Source: an uncultured Collinsella sp. (GTDB lineage: Bacteria > Actinomycetota > Coriobacteriia > Coriobacteriales > Coriobacteriaceae). From it: a stretch of DNA of 58,742 bases. The notes beneath the pieces are model-generated. The model saw only the letters and a program-made list of their open reading frames with translations. It was not told the DNA's origin and did no database searches. The DNA is taken from assembly GCA_900541665.1 (NCBI GenBank), contig UQKV01000009.1:1-58742 (forward strand), written 5' to 3'. Shown here piece after piece: positions 30,252 through 38,420 of the stretch. Both the position numbers and the translations under genes were made by a program. Positions within the stretch are counted from its first letter, which is position 1. Each line of letters starts with the position of its first letter.

Positions 30252-31589
30252 ATGCCCCAGAACATCTTCGGTACCGACGGCGTCCGTGGCGTCGCCAACG
30301 CCGACCTCTCGTGCGACCTCGCGTTTCGCCTGGGTCGTGCGGCGACCAAGTTCCTTGGTCCGGACATTTGCATCGGTCGCGATACGCGTCTTTCGGGCAC
30401 CATGCTCGAGAGTGCTCTGACCGCCGGCATTATGGCCGAGGGCGGCCGTCCGCACTGCTGCGGCGTCATTCCTACGCCGGCCGTGGCATTGCTCACCGTT
30501 CAAAACGAGCTTGACGGCGGCATCGTCATCTCTGCTTCGCACAATCCGCCGGAGTTCAACGGCATCAAGTTCTTTAGCCGCAAGGGCATGAAGCTTCCCG
30601 ATGCTGTCGAGGAAGAGATCAGCGCCTGGGTCATGTCCGAGGAGGCCATGGCTGCCGACACGCTGCCGACCGGCGCCGGTGTGGGTCACATCATCAAGAT
30701 GAAGGACGCCCGCAAGGCCTATGTCGATCATGCCATCAGCACGCTCGACGGTCTTAAGCTCGATGGCCTGGTTGTTGCCGTCGACTGCGGTCACGGCGCT
30801 TCGTGCCAGACCACGCCTGCCGCGCTGCAGCGCCTGGGCGCCACGGTCCATGCCATCAACACCGATTACTGCGGCACCGATATTAACGTCGAGTGCGGCT
30901 CCACGCACCTTGAGCCCCTGCGCGAGCTCGTGCTGCGCACTCACGCCGACATCGGTCTGGCCCACGACGGCGACGCCGATCGCGTGCTGTTCGTGGACAG
31001 TGAGGGCAACGAGATCGATGGTGACTACATCCTGGCTATCTGCGGCTCCGACCTTGCTGCTCGCGGCAAGCTCGCCAACTCCGAGATCGTCTCGACCGTC
31101 ATGTGCAACCTGGGCTTCTCCATCGCCATGAAGGAGCAGGGCTTCGAGATGGTCCAGACCGCCGTGGGCGACCGCTATGTTCTTGAGCGTATGCTCGAGG
31201 ACGGTGCTGTCATCGGCGGCGAGCAGTCCGGCCACATCATCTTCCTGGAGCACAACACCACCGGCGACGGCTTGGTGACGGCCCTGCAGCTTTTGGCCGT
31301 GCTCAAGCGCACCGGCCGTACCCTCACCGACCTTGCCGGCATCATGAAGAAGTACCCGCAGGTGCTCGTCAACGTGCATTCGGACAACAAGGCCGGCCTG
31401 GACGATTGCCAGCCCATTTGGGACGCCGTCGCTGCCGCCGAGAAGGAGCTCAACGGTCGCGGCCGCATCTTGGTGCGCCCGAGCGGTACCGAGCCGCTGG
31501 TCCGCGTGATGGCCGAGGCCGAGACGCACGAGCTGACCCAGCGCGTTGTCGACGACATCGTCGAGGTTGTCAAGCGCGAACTTCCCTAA
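30252..31589 (+). CDS. glmM: phosphoglucosamine mutase
   Basis: A 445-residue enzyme converting glucosamine-6-phosphate to glucosamine-1-phosphate for cell-wall UDP-GlcNAc. IFGTDGVRGVAN begins the protein; IVISASHNPPEFNGIKFF holds the phosphorylated Ser; AHDGDADRVLFVD is the Mg loop; GGEQSGHII binds sugar; ILVRPSGTEPLVRVM binds phosphate. AAGGAGCGATCCT precedes ATG 30252. Near nagB, which takes the same metabolite the other way. Confidence 0.97.
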   Translation: MPQNIFGTDGVRGVANADLSCDLAFRLGRAATKFLGPDICIGRDTRLSGTMLESALTAGIMAEGGRPHCCGVIPTPAVALLTVQNELDGGIVISASHNPPEFNGIKFFSRKGMKLPDAVEEEISAWVMSEEAMAADTLPTGAGVGHIIKMKDARKAYVDHAISTLDGLKLDGLVVAVDCGHGASCQTTPAALQRLGATVHAINTDYCGTDINVECGSTHLEPLRELVLRTHADIGLAHDGDADRVLFVDSEGNEIDGDYILAICGSDLAARGKLANSEIVSTVMCNLGFSIAMKEQGFEMVQTAVGDRYVLERMLEDGAVIGGEQSGHIIFLEHNTTGDGLVTALQLLAVLKRTGRTLTDLAGIMKKYPQVLVNVHSDNKAGLDDCQPIWDAVAAAEKELNGRGRILVRPSGTEPLVRVMAEAETHELTQRVVDDIVEVVKRELP

Positions 31590-31660
31590 TGGTCAAAAAC
31601 GGGTGCCAAGTGGTAAACTGTTAAAGCTATTTTGGTTGATTGGTATGTCCGAGGGGGATC

Positions 31661-32158
31661 ATGTTCACTAAAGTCCTAAGGTCTTTTGGTATGCGTGGTC
31701 GAGTCCTTACGCTGGATGCTCCCATCTCGGGCGATGTCATTCCGCTTTCCGAGGTAAATGACCAGACATTTGCCACCGGCCTTTTGGGCCAGGGCGTGGC
31801 GATTCAGCCTACCGGCACGCGTGTGATTGCACCGGCTGATGCCAAGGTCGAGGCCATTTTTCCCACGGGACACGCTGTTGCGCTTAACACGGTCGATGGC
31901 TTGGACGTGCTCATCCACGTTGGTTTGGACACTGTTCAGCTTGAGGGCAAGCACTTTACCGTACATGCGCAAGTGGGTGACATCGTCCATAAGGGCGATG
32001 TGCTCATTGAGTTCGATCGCGAGGCAATTGCTGCCGAGGGCTATGATGTGACGGTTCCCATCTTGGTGTGCAACTCCGTTGAGTTCTCGAGCATCAAGGG
32101 CTCCGTTGGCGTGCATGTCGAAGAGATGGACCAGCTCATCGTTGCTCGCGAGCGCTAG
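31661..32158 (+). CDS. PTS system glucose-type EIIA component
   Basis: A 165-residue protein with the IIA-Glc fold: GRVLTLDAPISGDVIPLSEV, ATGLLGQGVAIQPTG, KVEAIFPTGHAVALNT and DVLIHVGLDTVQLEGKHFTV, where the His in LIHVGLDT is phosphorylated by HPr. It carries phosphate to a sugar-transport EIIB/C and often acts in carbon-control signalling. A stand-alone gene with CGAGGGGGATC before ATG 31661, located upstream of nagB, which suggests amino-sugar or glucose uptake. Confidence 0.92.
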   Translation: MFTKVLRSFGMRGRVLTLDAPISGDVIPLSEVNDQTFATGLLGQGVAIQPTGTRVIAPADAKVEAIFPTGHAVALNTVDGLDVLIHVGLDTVQLEGKHFTVHAQVGDIVHKGDVLIEFDREAIAAEGYDVTVPILVCNSVEFSSIKGSVGVHVEEMDQLIVARER

Positions 32159-32430
32159 CAAGTACACGTGGCCATTAGCCTACAATTCAAACACGTTTAC
32201 GGAGGGCGCCCTTGAAAGAGGACGCCCTCCGTGGCAAGATGGGATTTGTCCGAAGCTAAAAGGCTTCGGGTCACCGTGGACGGGCAGGGGCCTCGACGCG
32301 GCTAGACACGAGACACATACATTACGCGACCTCGCCCTGGTGGCCGCACACGTTGGTTGCGGCCGACGCGGGCCGCGGGCAAGTGCTTGTAAGGGGAGCC
32401 TTGCCTCTCTTGTACGAGAAAGGACGCGTA
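32159..32430 (+). other. long structured leader upstream of nagB
   Basis: 272 bases without a gene. It holds a perfect 10-bp stem (ACGGAGGGCG at 32199-32208 with CGCCCTCCGT at 32223-32232) lacking a T tract, a second hairpin (CCGAAGC...GCTTCGG near 32250-32269) and GC-rich inverted pairs further on. Could be terminator-like processing stems or a regulatory leader; not recognised as a known riboswitch. Confidence 0.5.
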
Positions 32431-33159
32431 ATGAAGATCATTAAAGCTAAAGACTACGAGGATATGAGCCGCAAGGCCGCCAATATCATCTCGGCGCAGG
32501 TTATCCTCAAGCCCGACTGTGTGCTGGGCCTTGCCACCGGCTCCACCCCGATCGGTGCCTACAAGCAGCTCGCTGCTTGGTACGAGAAGGGCGACGTCGA
32601 CTTTGCCGAGGTCAGCACCTACAACTTGGACGAGTATCGCGGCCTTTCGCACGACGATCCCCAGAGCTATCACTACTTTATGCGTGAGAACTTCTTCGAT
32701 CACATCAACATCGACCTGAACAACACGCATGTGCCCGACGGTTCCAACCCCGACGCCGCCGCTGCCTGCTCTGAGTACGACAAGATCGTCGCCGCCGCCG
32801 GTTACCCGGATCTGCAGCTGCTCGGCATTGGCAACAACGGCCACATCGGCTTCAACGAGCCCGATGACCACTTCTCCAAGGGTACGCACTGCGTCGACCT
32901 CACCGAGAGCACCATTCAGGCCAACAGCCGCCTGTTCGACAGCATCGACGATGTTCCCCGTCAGGCCTACACCATGGGTACCCAGACCATCATGTATGCC
33001 CGCATGATCCTGGTCGTCGCCAACGGCGAGGCCAAGGCTCAAGCCGTGCATGACATGTGCTATGGTCCGGTTACGCCCGCGTGCCCGGCTTCGATCCTGC
33101 AGCTGCACACCAACTGCGTTGTCGTTGCCGACGAGGCCGCCCTCTCGCTCTGCGAGTAG
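32431..33159 (+). CDS. nagB: glucosamine-6-phosphate deaminase
   Basis: A 242-residue enzyme that converts glucosamine-6-phosphate to fructose-6-phosphate and ammonia. CVLGLATGSTPIGAYKQLAA is the substrate phosphate loop, TYNLDEYRGLSHDDPQSYHY holds the catalytic Asp, LLGIGNNGHIGFNEPDDHFS has the active-site Asn/His/Glu set, and PACPASILQLHTNCVVVADE closes the protein. Length suits the short Gram-positive NagB. ATG 32431 follows AAAGGACGCGTA. Confidence 0.96.
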   Translation: MKIIKAKDYEDMSRKAANIISAQVILKPDCVLGLATGSTPIGAYKQLAAWYEKGDVDFAEVSTYNLDEYRGLSHDDPQSYHYFMRENFFDHINIDLNNTHVPDGSNPDAAAACSEYDKIVAAAGYPDLQLLGIGNNGHIGFNEPDDHFSKGTHCVDLTESTIQANSRLFDSIDDVPRQAYTMGTQTIMYARMILVVANGEAKAQAVHDMCYGPVTPACPASILQLHTNCVVVADEAALSLCE

Positions 33160-33607
33160 CGCGAATCCTGCATCTCGACATAGCCTTGCCTAAGGCCTCC
33201 GCTTTGCGGGGGCCTTTTTGTTATCCCTCTCCGCCCGCTTGACCAAAATCTTGCCGCAAGCTTGACGAATGCCGGATGCCCAACAGCTTGATTCATTCCA
33301 TACCAGATTCTATGCAAAAATGCCACTAAAAGGTCGTAGACGGTAGCGGGTGCTAGGCGAGTTGAATGACATGGCTGAACCTTGTTCATTTGCGTTACAC
33401 TGCCGCTTAGATGGGACAAGCTGACAAGCTCATTTACCTGCTTAAAGACCGATTAGTCGGGGGATTAATAACAATCGGCCCTCGCTGTACAAAAACTTGC
33501 CGCTTGCGTACCAAAAGACAACCTAAAACACAAGGTCGCTCTATTCATAGCGCGGCTTGTATGGTCTTGCGGCTACAGTGTCCATACGGTCGAGTTGAGG
33601 AGCGGGC
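33160..33607. other. intergenic region between nagB and the large regulator
   Basis: 448 bases. Begins with the nagB terminator; the remainder is lower in GC than its surroundings and holds no convincing gene. Two near-repeats of cttgacgaatg/cttgattcattc type and several direct TTGC words are seen but no clear promoter was fixed. Confidence 0.6.
33192..33219 (+). terminator. rho-independent terminator of nagB
   Basis: AAGGCCTCCGC, short TTT loop, GCGGGGGCCTTTTT: a GC-rich stem with five T. Confidence 0.9.
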
Positions 33608-36607
33608 ATGGTAAACGATTTGGGCAGTATAGACGACCTCGAGCTGATGCCGCTGGGCGGAGGCTATATGGTGCGACGCGAACGCTTGATGAATGAGCTT
33701 ATCGCCAAGGGCCGAAAGGCCGGCATCGTGGTTCTTTATGCGCCCGACGGGTTTGGGAAGACCTCGGTGCTGCTGCAGTACACCCATGAGGTTAAATGCG
33801 ACCCGACGCGAGGCCCCGTGCGGATTATCGAGGCCGATCGCGCCACTGGGCGCGAGGTGTTTATGCAGCTCGAGGTGGTCACCGAAGAACTCAAAGACAA
33901 ACCGCACTCCCTTATCGCGATTGATAATGTGCCAAACCTCGATCAGCGCGATACCGAAGACCTCATCGACAGGATTCGCGGCCTGCGCGCCATGGGGGTA
34001 GGGGTCTTTATCTCCTGCCGTCCTTCAAATCGTCAGCTGATTCATGGGCTGGGCGATTCGGTTAAGATCAATGCGCAGATGCTCAAGGTGCATGCCTATG
34101 AGTATTCGGCGTGGGCATCGGCGTTTTCGATCAGCACATCGCTCGACTTTTATCAGCTCACGCAGGGTGTGCCCGAGCTCGTCTCGGCATTGCAGACGGG
34201 TCTGTATGGCCAAGGCGACGTAGCCGGTCTGCTCGAAAACGAGATTGTCAACGTATATGGCGCGGCACTTGTCGATCTGGCTTCGCTCGACAATAATGCG
34301 CTGTTTTGCGTGGCATGTCTCATGATTTTGATGGGCGAGGGCAATATCGCAGAACTCGAGGCTTGCGGGGTGAGGCTGTCGATGGTCGACCAGTCCTACT
34401 TTGTACGCGACTACCCGATCTTTGGCTTGGATCCCGCCGAGCGGAGTTTTACGTGTCTGGGCACGGAGGATAACGGACGCTTGCGTTTGCGTAAGTTGGT
34501 GGCCGAGGTTCGCCCCGAACTTGTTTCGAGGGCGGCCCGGATTTTGCTTAAGGCGGGTAGATGCGATGCGGCGATGGGCCTGGCGGACGCCTTTTTGGAC
34601 CGTGAAGCGGTCCTTGAACTTGCTGGGCAGTATGGGGTCGATCTAGCTCTGACGGGGCACGGGGCCGATATCTGCCGAGCAGCGCTGGGCACGATCGATG
34701 CCGACGATCCGGCTCCAGAGCCAACGCCTGCCGAGGCGCTTGGCGTATATCTGGCAGCGGTCAGCGTGTCCAATACAAAGCTCGCTCGCTATATGGCATC
34801 GGTTATCGAGCGCGGGGGCGAACGGGCGGCCTGCGAAATAGACCCTGTTTCATGGAGGGCGGCCCAGACACTGACGGCTGTTTGCTATGGGGACAACGGG
34901 CTTGGGCTTCCTACGAACCTGGCCGTGCCAGAAATCGAGACATCCCATACCGCACTCGATATGTTGTCCGCGCATATCGAGGTCAAGCGCTGCCTGACCG
35001 AGCGGGGAGATGACGGCGGCGTTCTACAGCAGCTCAAAACGAGCAAGGCCTACGACTGTGAGCTCGACATCGCGGGGATTGTTATACGGGCCGATAGCAT
35101 GCTGGTGGAGCTCTTTGACGGGTCGTTTACGGGAACCGACGAGCGCGACGACGAGATGACGGTGGTGCGGGAGGCGCTCGACGTGCGTGGGCTTAAGGCG
35201 ATGGCTATCTGGGTGCGCATGGTGTTGGCGGCACGGCGGCTCCTTTCCGGCCTGCCGGTAACCGACGACGCGGCGTTCAACGAGCTCGATCGTTTTGCCG
35301 TGCGCATGCGCGACAACCAGATTCAGCTGTTTGGCCTGTTGCTAGAAGGCTGGCAGTCGCTGGCAGAGGGACGGCCGGTTAATGCAAAGTTCCGTGCGGT
35401 CCAAGTGCTCAAACTTGCCGAGGAGTCGATTGCGTACATGCGCGATAACGCATTGCTGCTGGAGCGCGCGGCGTATCTGCGTAACACCTCGATGGTTTCG
35501 GTACGCGAGGAAGCGGAGTTGCTCGATATAAGCCAGACGCAGGTTGGTGGTGCAGAAGCCTGGATGGTGGCGCTGCATTTGGCTTGCGCGGGGCGAGATA
35601 GCGATCTTGCGGCCTGGATGTCCATGAATCGCGCGGGGATTCTGGAACCATCGTATCGGCTCTTTGCGCGCCTTGCCATGCATTGTCTGGGCGAGCCGGC
35701 GACCAGGATTCGCAAGAAGCTTCCCGTGCGCGAGCTGTCGCGGTACTCGCTGCGCGACGATTTGGAAGGGGAGGGCGAGCGCCTGTTCCAGGCTGGCGAG
35801 GTTGAAGCCGTTGATACCATCGACCATATCGAGATTCGCATGTTTGGTGCGTTCCGCGCCGAGCGCGACGGGTTTCCCATCACGGACAAAATGTGGCGCC
35901 GCAAGAAGGCGGCGACGCTTGCCGAGCGGCTTGCACTGGGCATGGATGCGCTCGTCGACCGCGAGACGCTGGCAATGGAGTTGTGGCCCCATGCCGAGTT
36001 CAATAGCGCCCGCAACAACCTGTACTCGACGATATCGCGCTTGCGGTCGGCTTTGGGACCGACGCCGGATGGCAAGTCGTGTGTGCTCATCCAAAATGAA
36101 TGCATCGGACTCAACGGCGACTACGTCAAGACCGATGTACGGCTGTTTGACCAGATAAGCCGCGAGGTTTTGGGAAATCGCACGGGTGCGCGCGGGCCCC
36201 ATTTAGTTGAGCTGTGCCTTAAGATTGAGCAGCTTTATGCCGGACCGCTGTATGTTCCCAATGGCTGTAATCCCACCTACTTTTTGCGCATGCGGCGCAT
36301 TATGCAGTCAAAGTACATCGATTGCATGATTAAGGGAGCAAATGCCGCTCTAGAAGAAAACGATCTGCAGTCGGCGATTTGGCTGGCGGAGTCGGGGCTT
36401 CGGCAGGAAACAGCGCGTGAGGATATGGTGCGCTGCGCCATGCGCGTCTACAGTGCGGCGGGGCGGCGGCGCGATATCGTCGAGCTGTACAGCGGGCATA
36501 TGCACCATCTAAGGGAGCAGGTCAATGGCGTGCCCGAGCCCGAGACGCGGCGTCTATACGAGCGCTTGGTGGAGGGGCGGCTCAATCGCGTGCTGGTCGA
36601 GCGATAA
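33608..36607 (+). CDS. large transcriptional regulator: NTPase plus winged helix and BTAD-type C-terminus
   Basis: A 999-residue STAND-like regulator. Residues 20-55 hold a Walker A motif (VVLYAPDGFGKTSVLLQY, Lys51), LIAIDNVPNLDQRD is a likely Walker B, and GVGVFISCRPSNRQ resembles sensor 1, as in MalT/LuxR-type ATPases. The middle (about 300-730) is helical and TPR-like. At about 745-835 a winged helix appears (HIEIRMFGAFRAERDGFPI, WRRKKAATLAERLALGMDAL, ARNNLYSTISRLRSALG), and the final 130 residues are a bacterial transcriptional activator domain. So DNA binding is near the C-terminus, SARP-like but with reversed order. Cytoplasmic. Target unknown; nearest genes are nagB and yhbY. Confidence 0.8.
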   Translation: MVNDLGSIDDLELMPLGGGYMVRRERLMNELIAKGRKAGIVVLYAPDGFGKTSVLLQYTHEVKCDPTRGPVRIIEADRATGREVFMQLEVVTEELKDKPHSLIAIDNVPNLDQRDTEDLIDRIRGLRAMGVGVFISCRPSNRQLIHGLGDSVKINAQMLKVHAYEYSAWASAFSISTSLDFYQLTQGVPELVSALQTGLYGQGDVAGLLENEIVNVYGAALVDLASLDNNALFCVACLMILMGEGNIAELEACGVRLSMVDQSYFVRDYPIFGLDPAERSFTCLGTEDNGRLRLRKLVAEVRPELVSRAARILLKAGRCDAAMGLADAFLDREAVLELAGQYGVDLALTGHGADICRAALGTIDADDPAPEPTPAEALGVYLAAVSVSNTKLARYMASVIERGGERAACEIDPVSWRAAQTLTAVCYGDNGLGLPTNLAVPEIETSHTALDMLSAHIEVKRCLTERGDDGGVLQQLKTSKAYDCELDIAGIVIRADSMLVELFDGSFTGTDERDDEMTVVREALDVRGLKAMAIWVRMVLAARRLLSGLPVTDDAAFNELDRFAVRMRDNQIQLFGLLLEGWQSLAEGRPVNAKFRAVQVLKLAEESIAYMRDNALLLERAAYLRNTSMVSVREEAELLDISQTQVGGAEAWMVALHLACAGRDSDLAAWMSMNRAGILEPSYRLFARLAMHCLGEPATRIRKKLPVRELSRYSLRDDLEGEGERLFQAGEVEAVDTIDHIEIRMFGAFRAERDGFPITDKMWRRKKAATLAERLALGMDALVDRETLAMELWPHAEFNSARNNLYSTISRLRSALGPTPDGKSCVLIQNECIGLNGDYVKTDVRLFDQISREVLGNRTGARGPHLVELCLKIEQLYAGPLYVPNGCNPTYFLRMRRIMQSKYIDCMIKGANAALEENDLQSAIWLAESGLRQETAREDMVRCAMRVYSAAGRRRDIVELYSGHMHHLREQVNGVPEPETRRLYERLVEGRLNRVLVER

Positions 36608-36639
36608 AAAACGGGCGCCCGAAGTACTTGGGCACCCGT
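36605..36639 (-). terminator. rho-independent terminator of yhbY
   Basis: On the minus strand ACGGGTGCCC, 9-base loop, GGGCGCCCGT, then TTTTTT. It begins right at the stop of the opposite large regulator gene. Confidence 0.85.
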
Positions 36640-36676
36640 AAGCTCGCTATGTGTTGGCTCGTCGGATCATTGGCTC

Positions 36677-36976
36677 TTAGACGAGCTTGATCTTCTCGAT
36701 GTCCTTGCGCGAGGACTCGCGATACAGCGAGAACTTGCGGCCGATGACCTGGACGACCTCGGCGTGGCAACGCTCAGCGAGCTCTTCGGCGGCCTCGCGG
36801 GCGGAAAGACTGGAGCCATCGAGCACGGAGCACTTAACGAGCTCGTGCTTCTCCAGGTAGGCGACCGTCTGCTCGACGGTGCCCTCGTTGACATCGGACT
36901 TACCGATGATGATGGCGGGGTTGAGGTGATGGGCCATGCTGCGAAGCTGCTTGACCTGGGCTCCTGTCAGTGCCAT
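36677..36976 (-). CDS. yhbY: YhbY/CRM-domain RNA-binding protein
   Basis: A 99-residue single CRM domain protein: LTGAQVKQLRSMAHHLNPAI, IIGKSDVNEGTVEQTVAYLE, HELVKCSVLDG and VVQVIGRKFSLYRESS, including the GxxG-like loop IGKSDV. These proteins associate with pre-50S particles and help ribosome assembly. Monocistronic on the minus strand, with its own terminator. Confidence 0.95.
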   Translation of the reverse strand: MALTGAQVKQLRSMAHHLNPAIIIGKSDVNEGTVEQTVAYLEKHELVKCSVLDGSSLSAREAAEELAERCHAEVVQVIGRKFSLYRESSRKDIEKIKLV

Positions 36977-37134
36977 GGGTTCTCGCTTTCTATGTATGGG
37001 GCGCCCCGCGACGGGGCCTTAATCTACGTGAGCTGTCCCACGATAGCGCAGGAACGGCGCGGTGTGGAGCGCGTTTGCCCAGTTCAAAAAGAATGCGGAT
37101 GCCGAGGTGATGGGCAGTGCGGGCTGTGAACGGG

Positions 37135-38022
37135 CTACGAGCGGGATTCAGAGACCGGTTCCCATGCAATAAACGCCCAGCGAACCTTACGGATATGGTC
37201 GAGCATATAGCGCCCCTGCGGCACGCCCTTGGAGCCCGGCTCGCCGGCATGGGGGTTTTCGATCATGTGCTGAGCGATATAGGCGCGCAGGCGGTCGATC
37301 TTATCCTCGTTGCCATGCTCGAGCATACGGGAAAAATCCGCCACGCCTGCCTCAAGGCTATCGAAGGTATCGCGACGAGGCGATTCAAAGTATGTAACCT
37401 GCGGCAACGCACCCATCTGAATGAGGATGTTGAAGGCGTACACAAAGCCATTGCTGCAGGTAACCGAGGCGCCGATAGCGTTCATCAAGTGCAGATCATA
37501 GCGCGGGCTGGAGTTGGCGACCATCGTGACAGCACAACGCCGACGAGCCGTACGGTCGAGCTTGGCAAGCGCACCTTTTAGATCGGTCGTCGTAACCGAC
37601 CGACTGGCAAAGGCAACATCCACCGTTTTCGCGACCGGTCCAACCAAATCCCAGTCATCATCCCAAGCAAGCTCAAGCGGCGTAATGCGATCCTCGAGCC
37701 CATAGTACTCAATGCCAGCATCAAGCGTGCCCAACATAGCAGGGGAAAAGTCGGCTGCAATCACAGGATGCCCAGCCTGAGCAAGCGGAATAGCAATCGA
37801 CCCAGCCCCACACCCCATATCAAGCACGGATTCACCAGGCTTTAACGCCAACAGCTTCATAAAGTCCCGGGCATACGGGGCAGTCTCAAGAGGTCGAAAA
37901 TGTCGAGCCCGCTTATCCCATTCAAAAGAATCATCAGCCCGCCGCCGATCAGCCTGCATCTGCATCCACTCCAGATTCCAATCTGTGGAAAGCAGCTCAG
38001 AACGATTCTCCCCATCAGCCAC
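37135..38022 (-). CDS. class I SAM-dependent methyltransferase
   Basis: A 295-residue enzyme. VLDMGCGAGSIAIPLAQAGH is motif I, VIAADFSPAMLGTLDAGIEY is motif II and VDVAFASRSVTTTDLKGALA sits at motif IV. N-terminal WNLEWMQMQADRRRADDSFE is shared with a family of uncharacterised methyltransferases found beside nickel/cobalt or metal transporters, though none is adjacent here. Start is GTG 38022 with AGGAGG seven bases upstream; an upstream hydrophobic frame extension lacks a ribosome site. Substrate unknown. Confidence 0.8.
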   Translation of the reverse strand: MADGENRSELLSTDWNLEWMQMQADRRRADDSFEWDKRARHFRPLETAPYARDFMKLLALKPGESVLDMGCGAGSIAIPLAQAGHPVIAADFSPAMLGTLDAGIEYYGLEDRITPLELAWDDDWDLVGPVAKTVDVAFASRSVTTTDLKGALAKLDRTARRRCAVTMVANSSPRYDLHLMNAIGASVTCSNGFVYAFNILIQMGALPQVTYFESPRRDTFDSLEAGVADFSRMLEHGNEDKIDRLRAYIAQHMIENPHAGEPGSKGVPQGRYMLDHIRKVRWAFIAWEPVSESRS

Positions 38023-38420
38023 GGGCCAACCTCCTAGCAACAAAAAAGCGACTCCTCCCAAAAGAAGAGCCGCAACCAGCATATATCAGAAAAAGAACCG
38101 TTCCAACGCCAAACCGCCACACCAACCAAGGCGGGCAGAAGCGAAGCGACTGCCACTGAGCCAGAACCCAGCCAAGGTTGAGATGTGCGGGAGCCCCGCC
38201 GCCGGGCGGCAGACATATAAGGTCGATCGCGAGTTCCGCACGAGCCGGAGAGCACTTAATGTGCTCTCCGTGCGAGTCAGGACTGTCCGAGCAGGCGACT
38301 TCATATGCCGCCGGGCGGCCGGGGCGAACGCGGGTCCCTAGGTTTTCAAAAAAGCGGTCGGCGCGCAGTGCGCCGACCGCCGATATATGGGGTCTGATAT
38401 TTTCTACCAGCTAGTTCCTC
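38023..38420. other. structured intergenic region before gyrA end
   Basis: 398 bases without a gene. It contains a 10-bp hairpin CGGAGAGCAC/GTGCTCTCCG (38248-38272) that can extend with CGCA/TGCG, two copies of GCCGCCGGGCGGC (near 38200 and 38310) in opposite sequence contexts each beside an ATAT word, and the gyrA terminator. The flanking near-repeats suggest a repeat element or a small RNA. Confidence 0.5.
38348..38380 (-). terminator. rho-independent terminator of gyrA
   Basis: On the minus strand GCGGTCGGCGC, loop, GCGCCGACCGC, then TTTTTT. An 11-bp perfect stem 40 bases after gyrA. Confidence 0.92.

Noticed and set aside
32159..32430. glmS-type ribozyme or a known riboswitch upstream of nagB
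   Set aside because: The expected conserved core words were not seen and nagB is catabolic; kept only as an unclassified structured leader.
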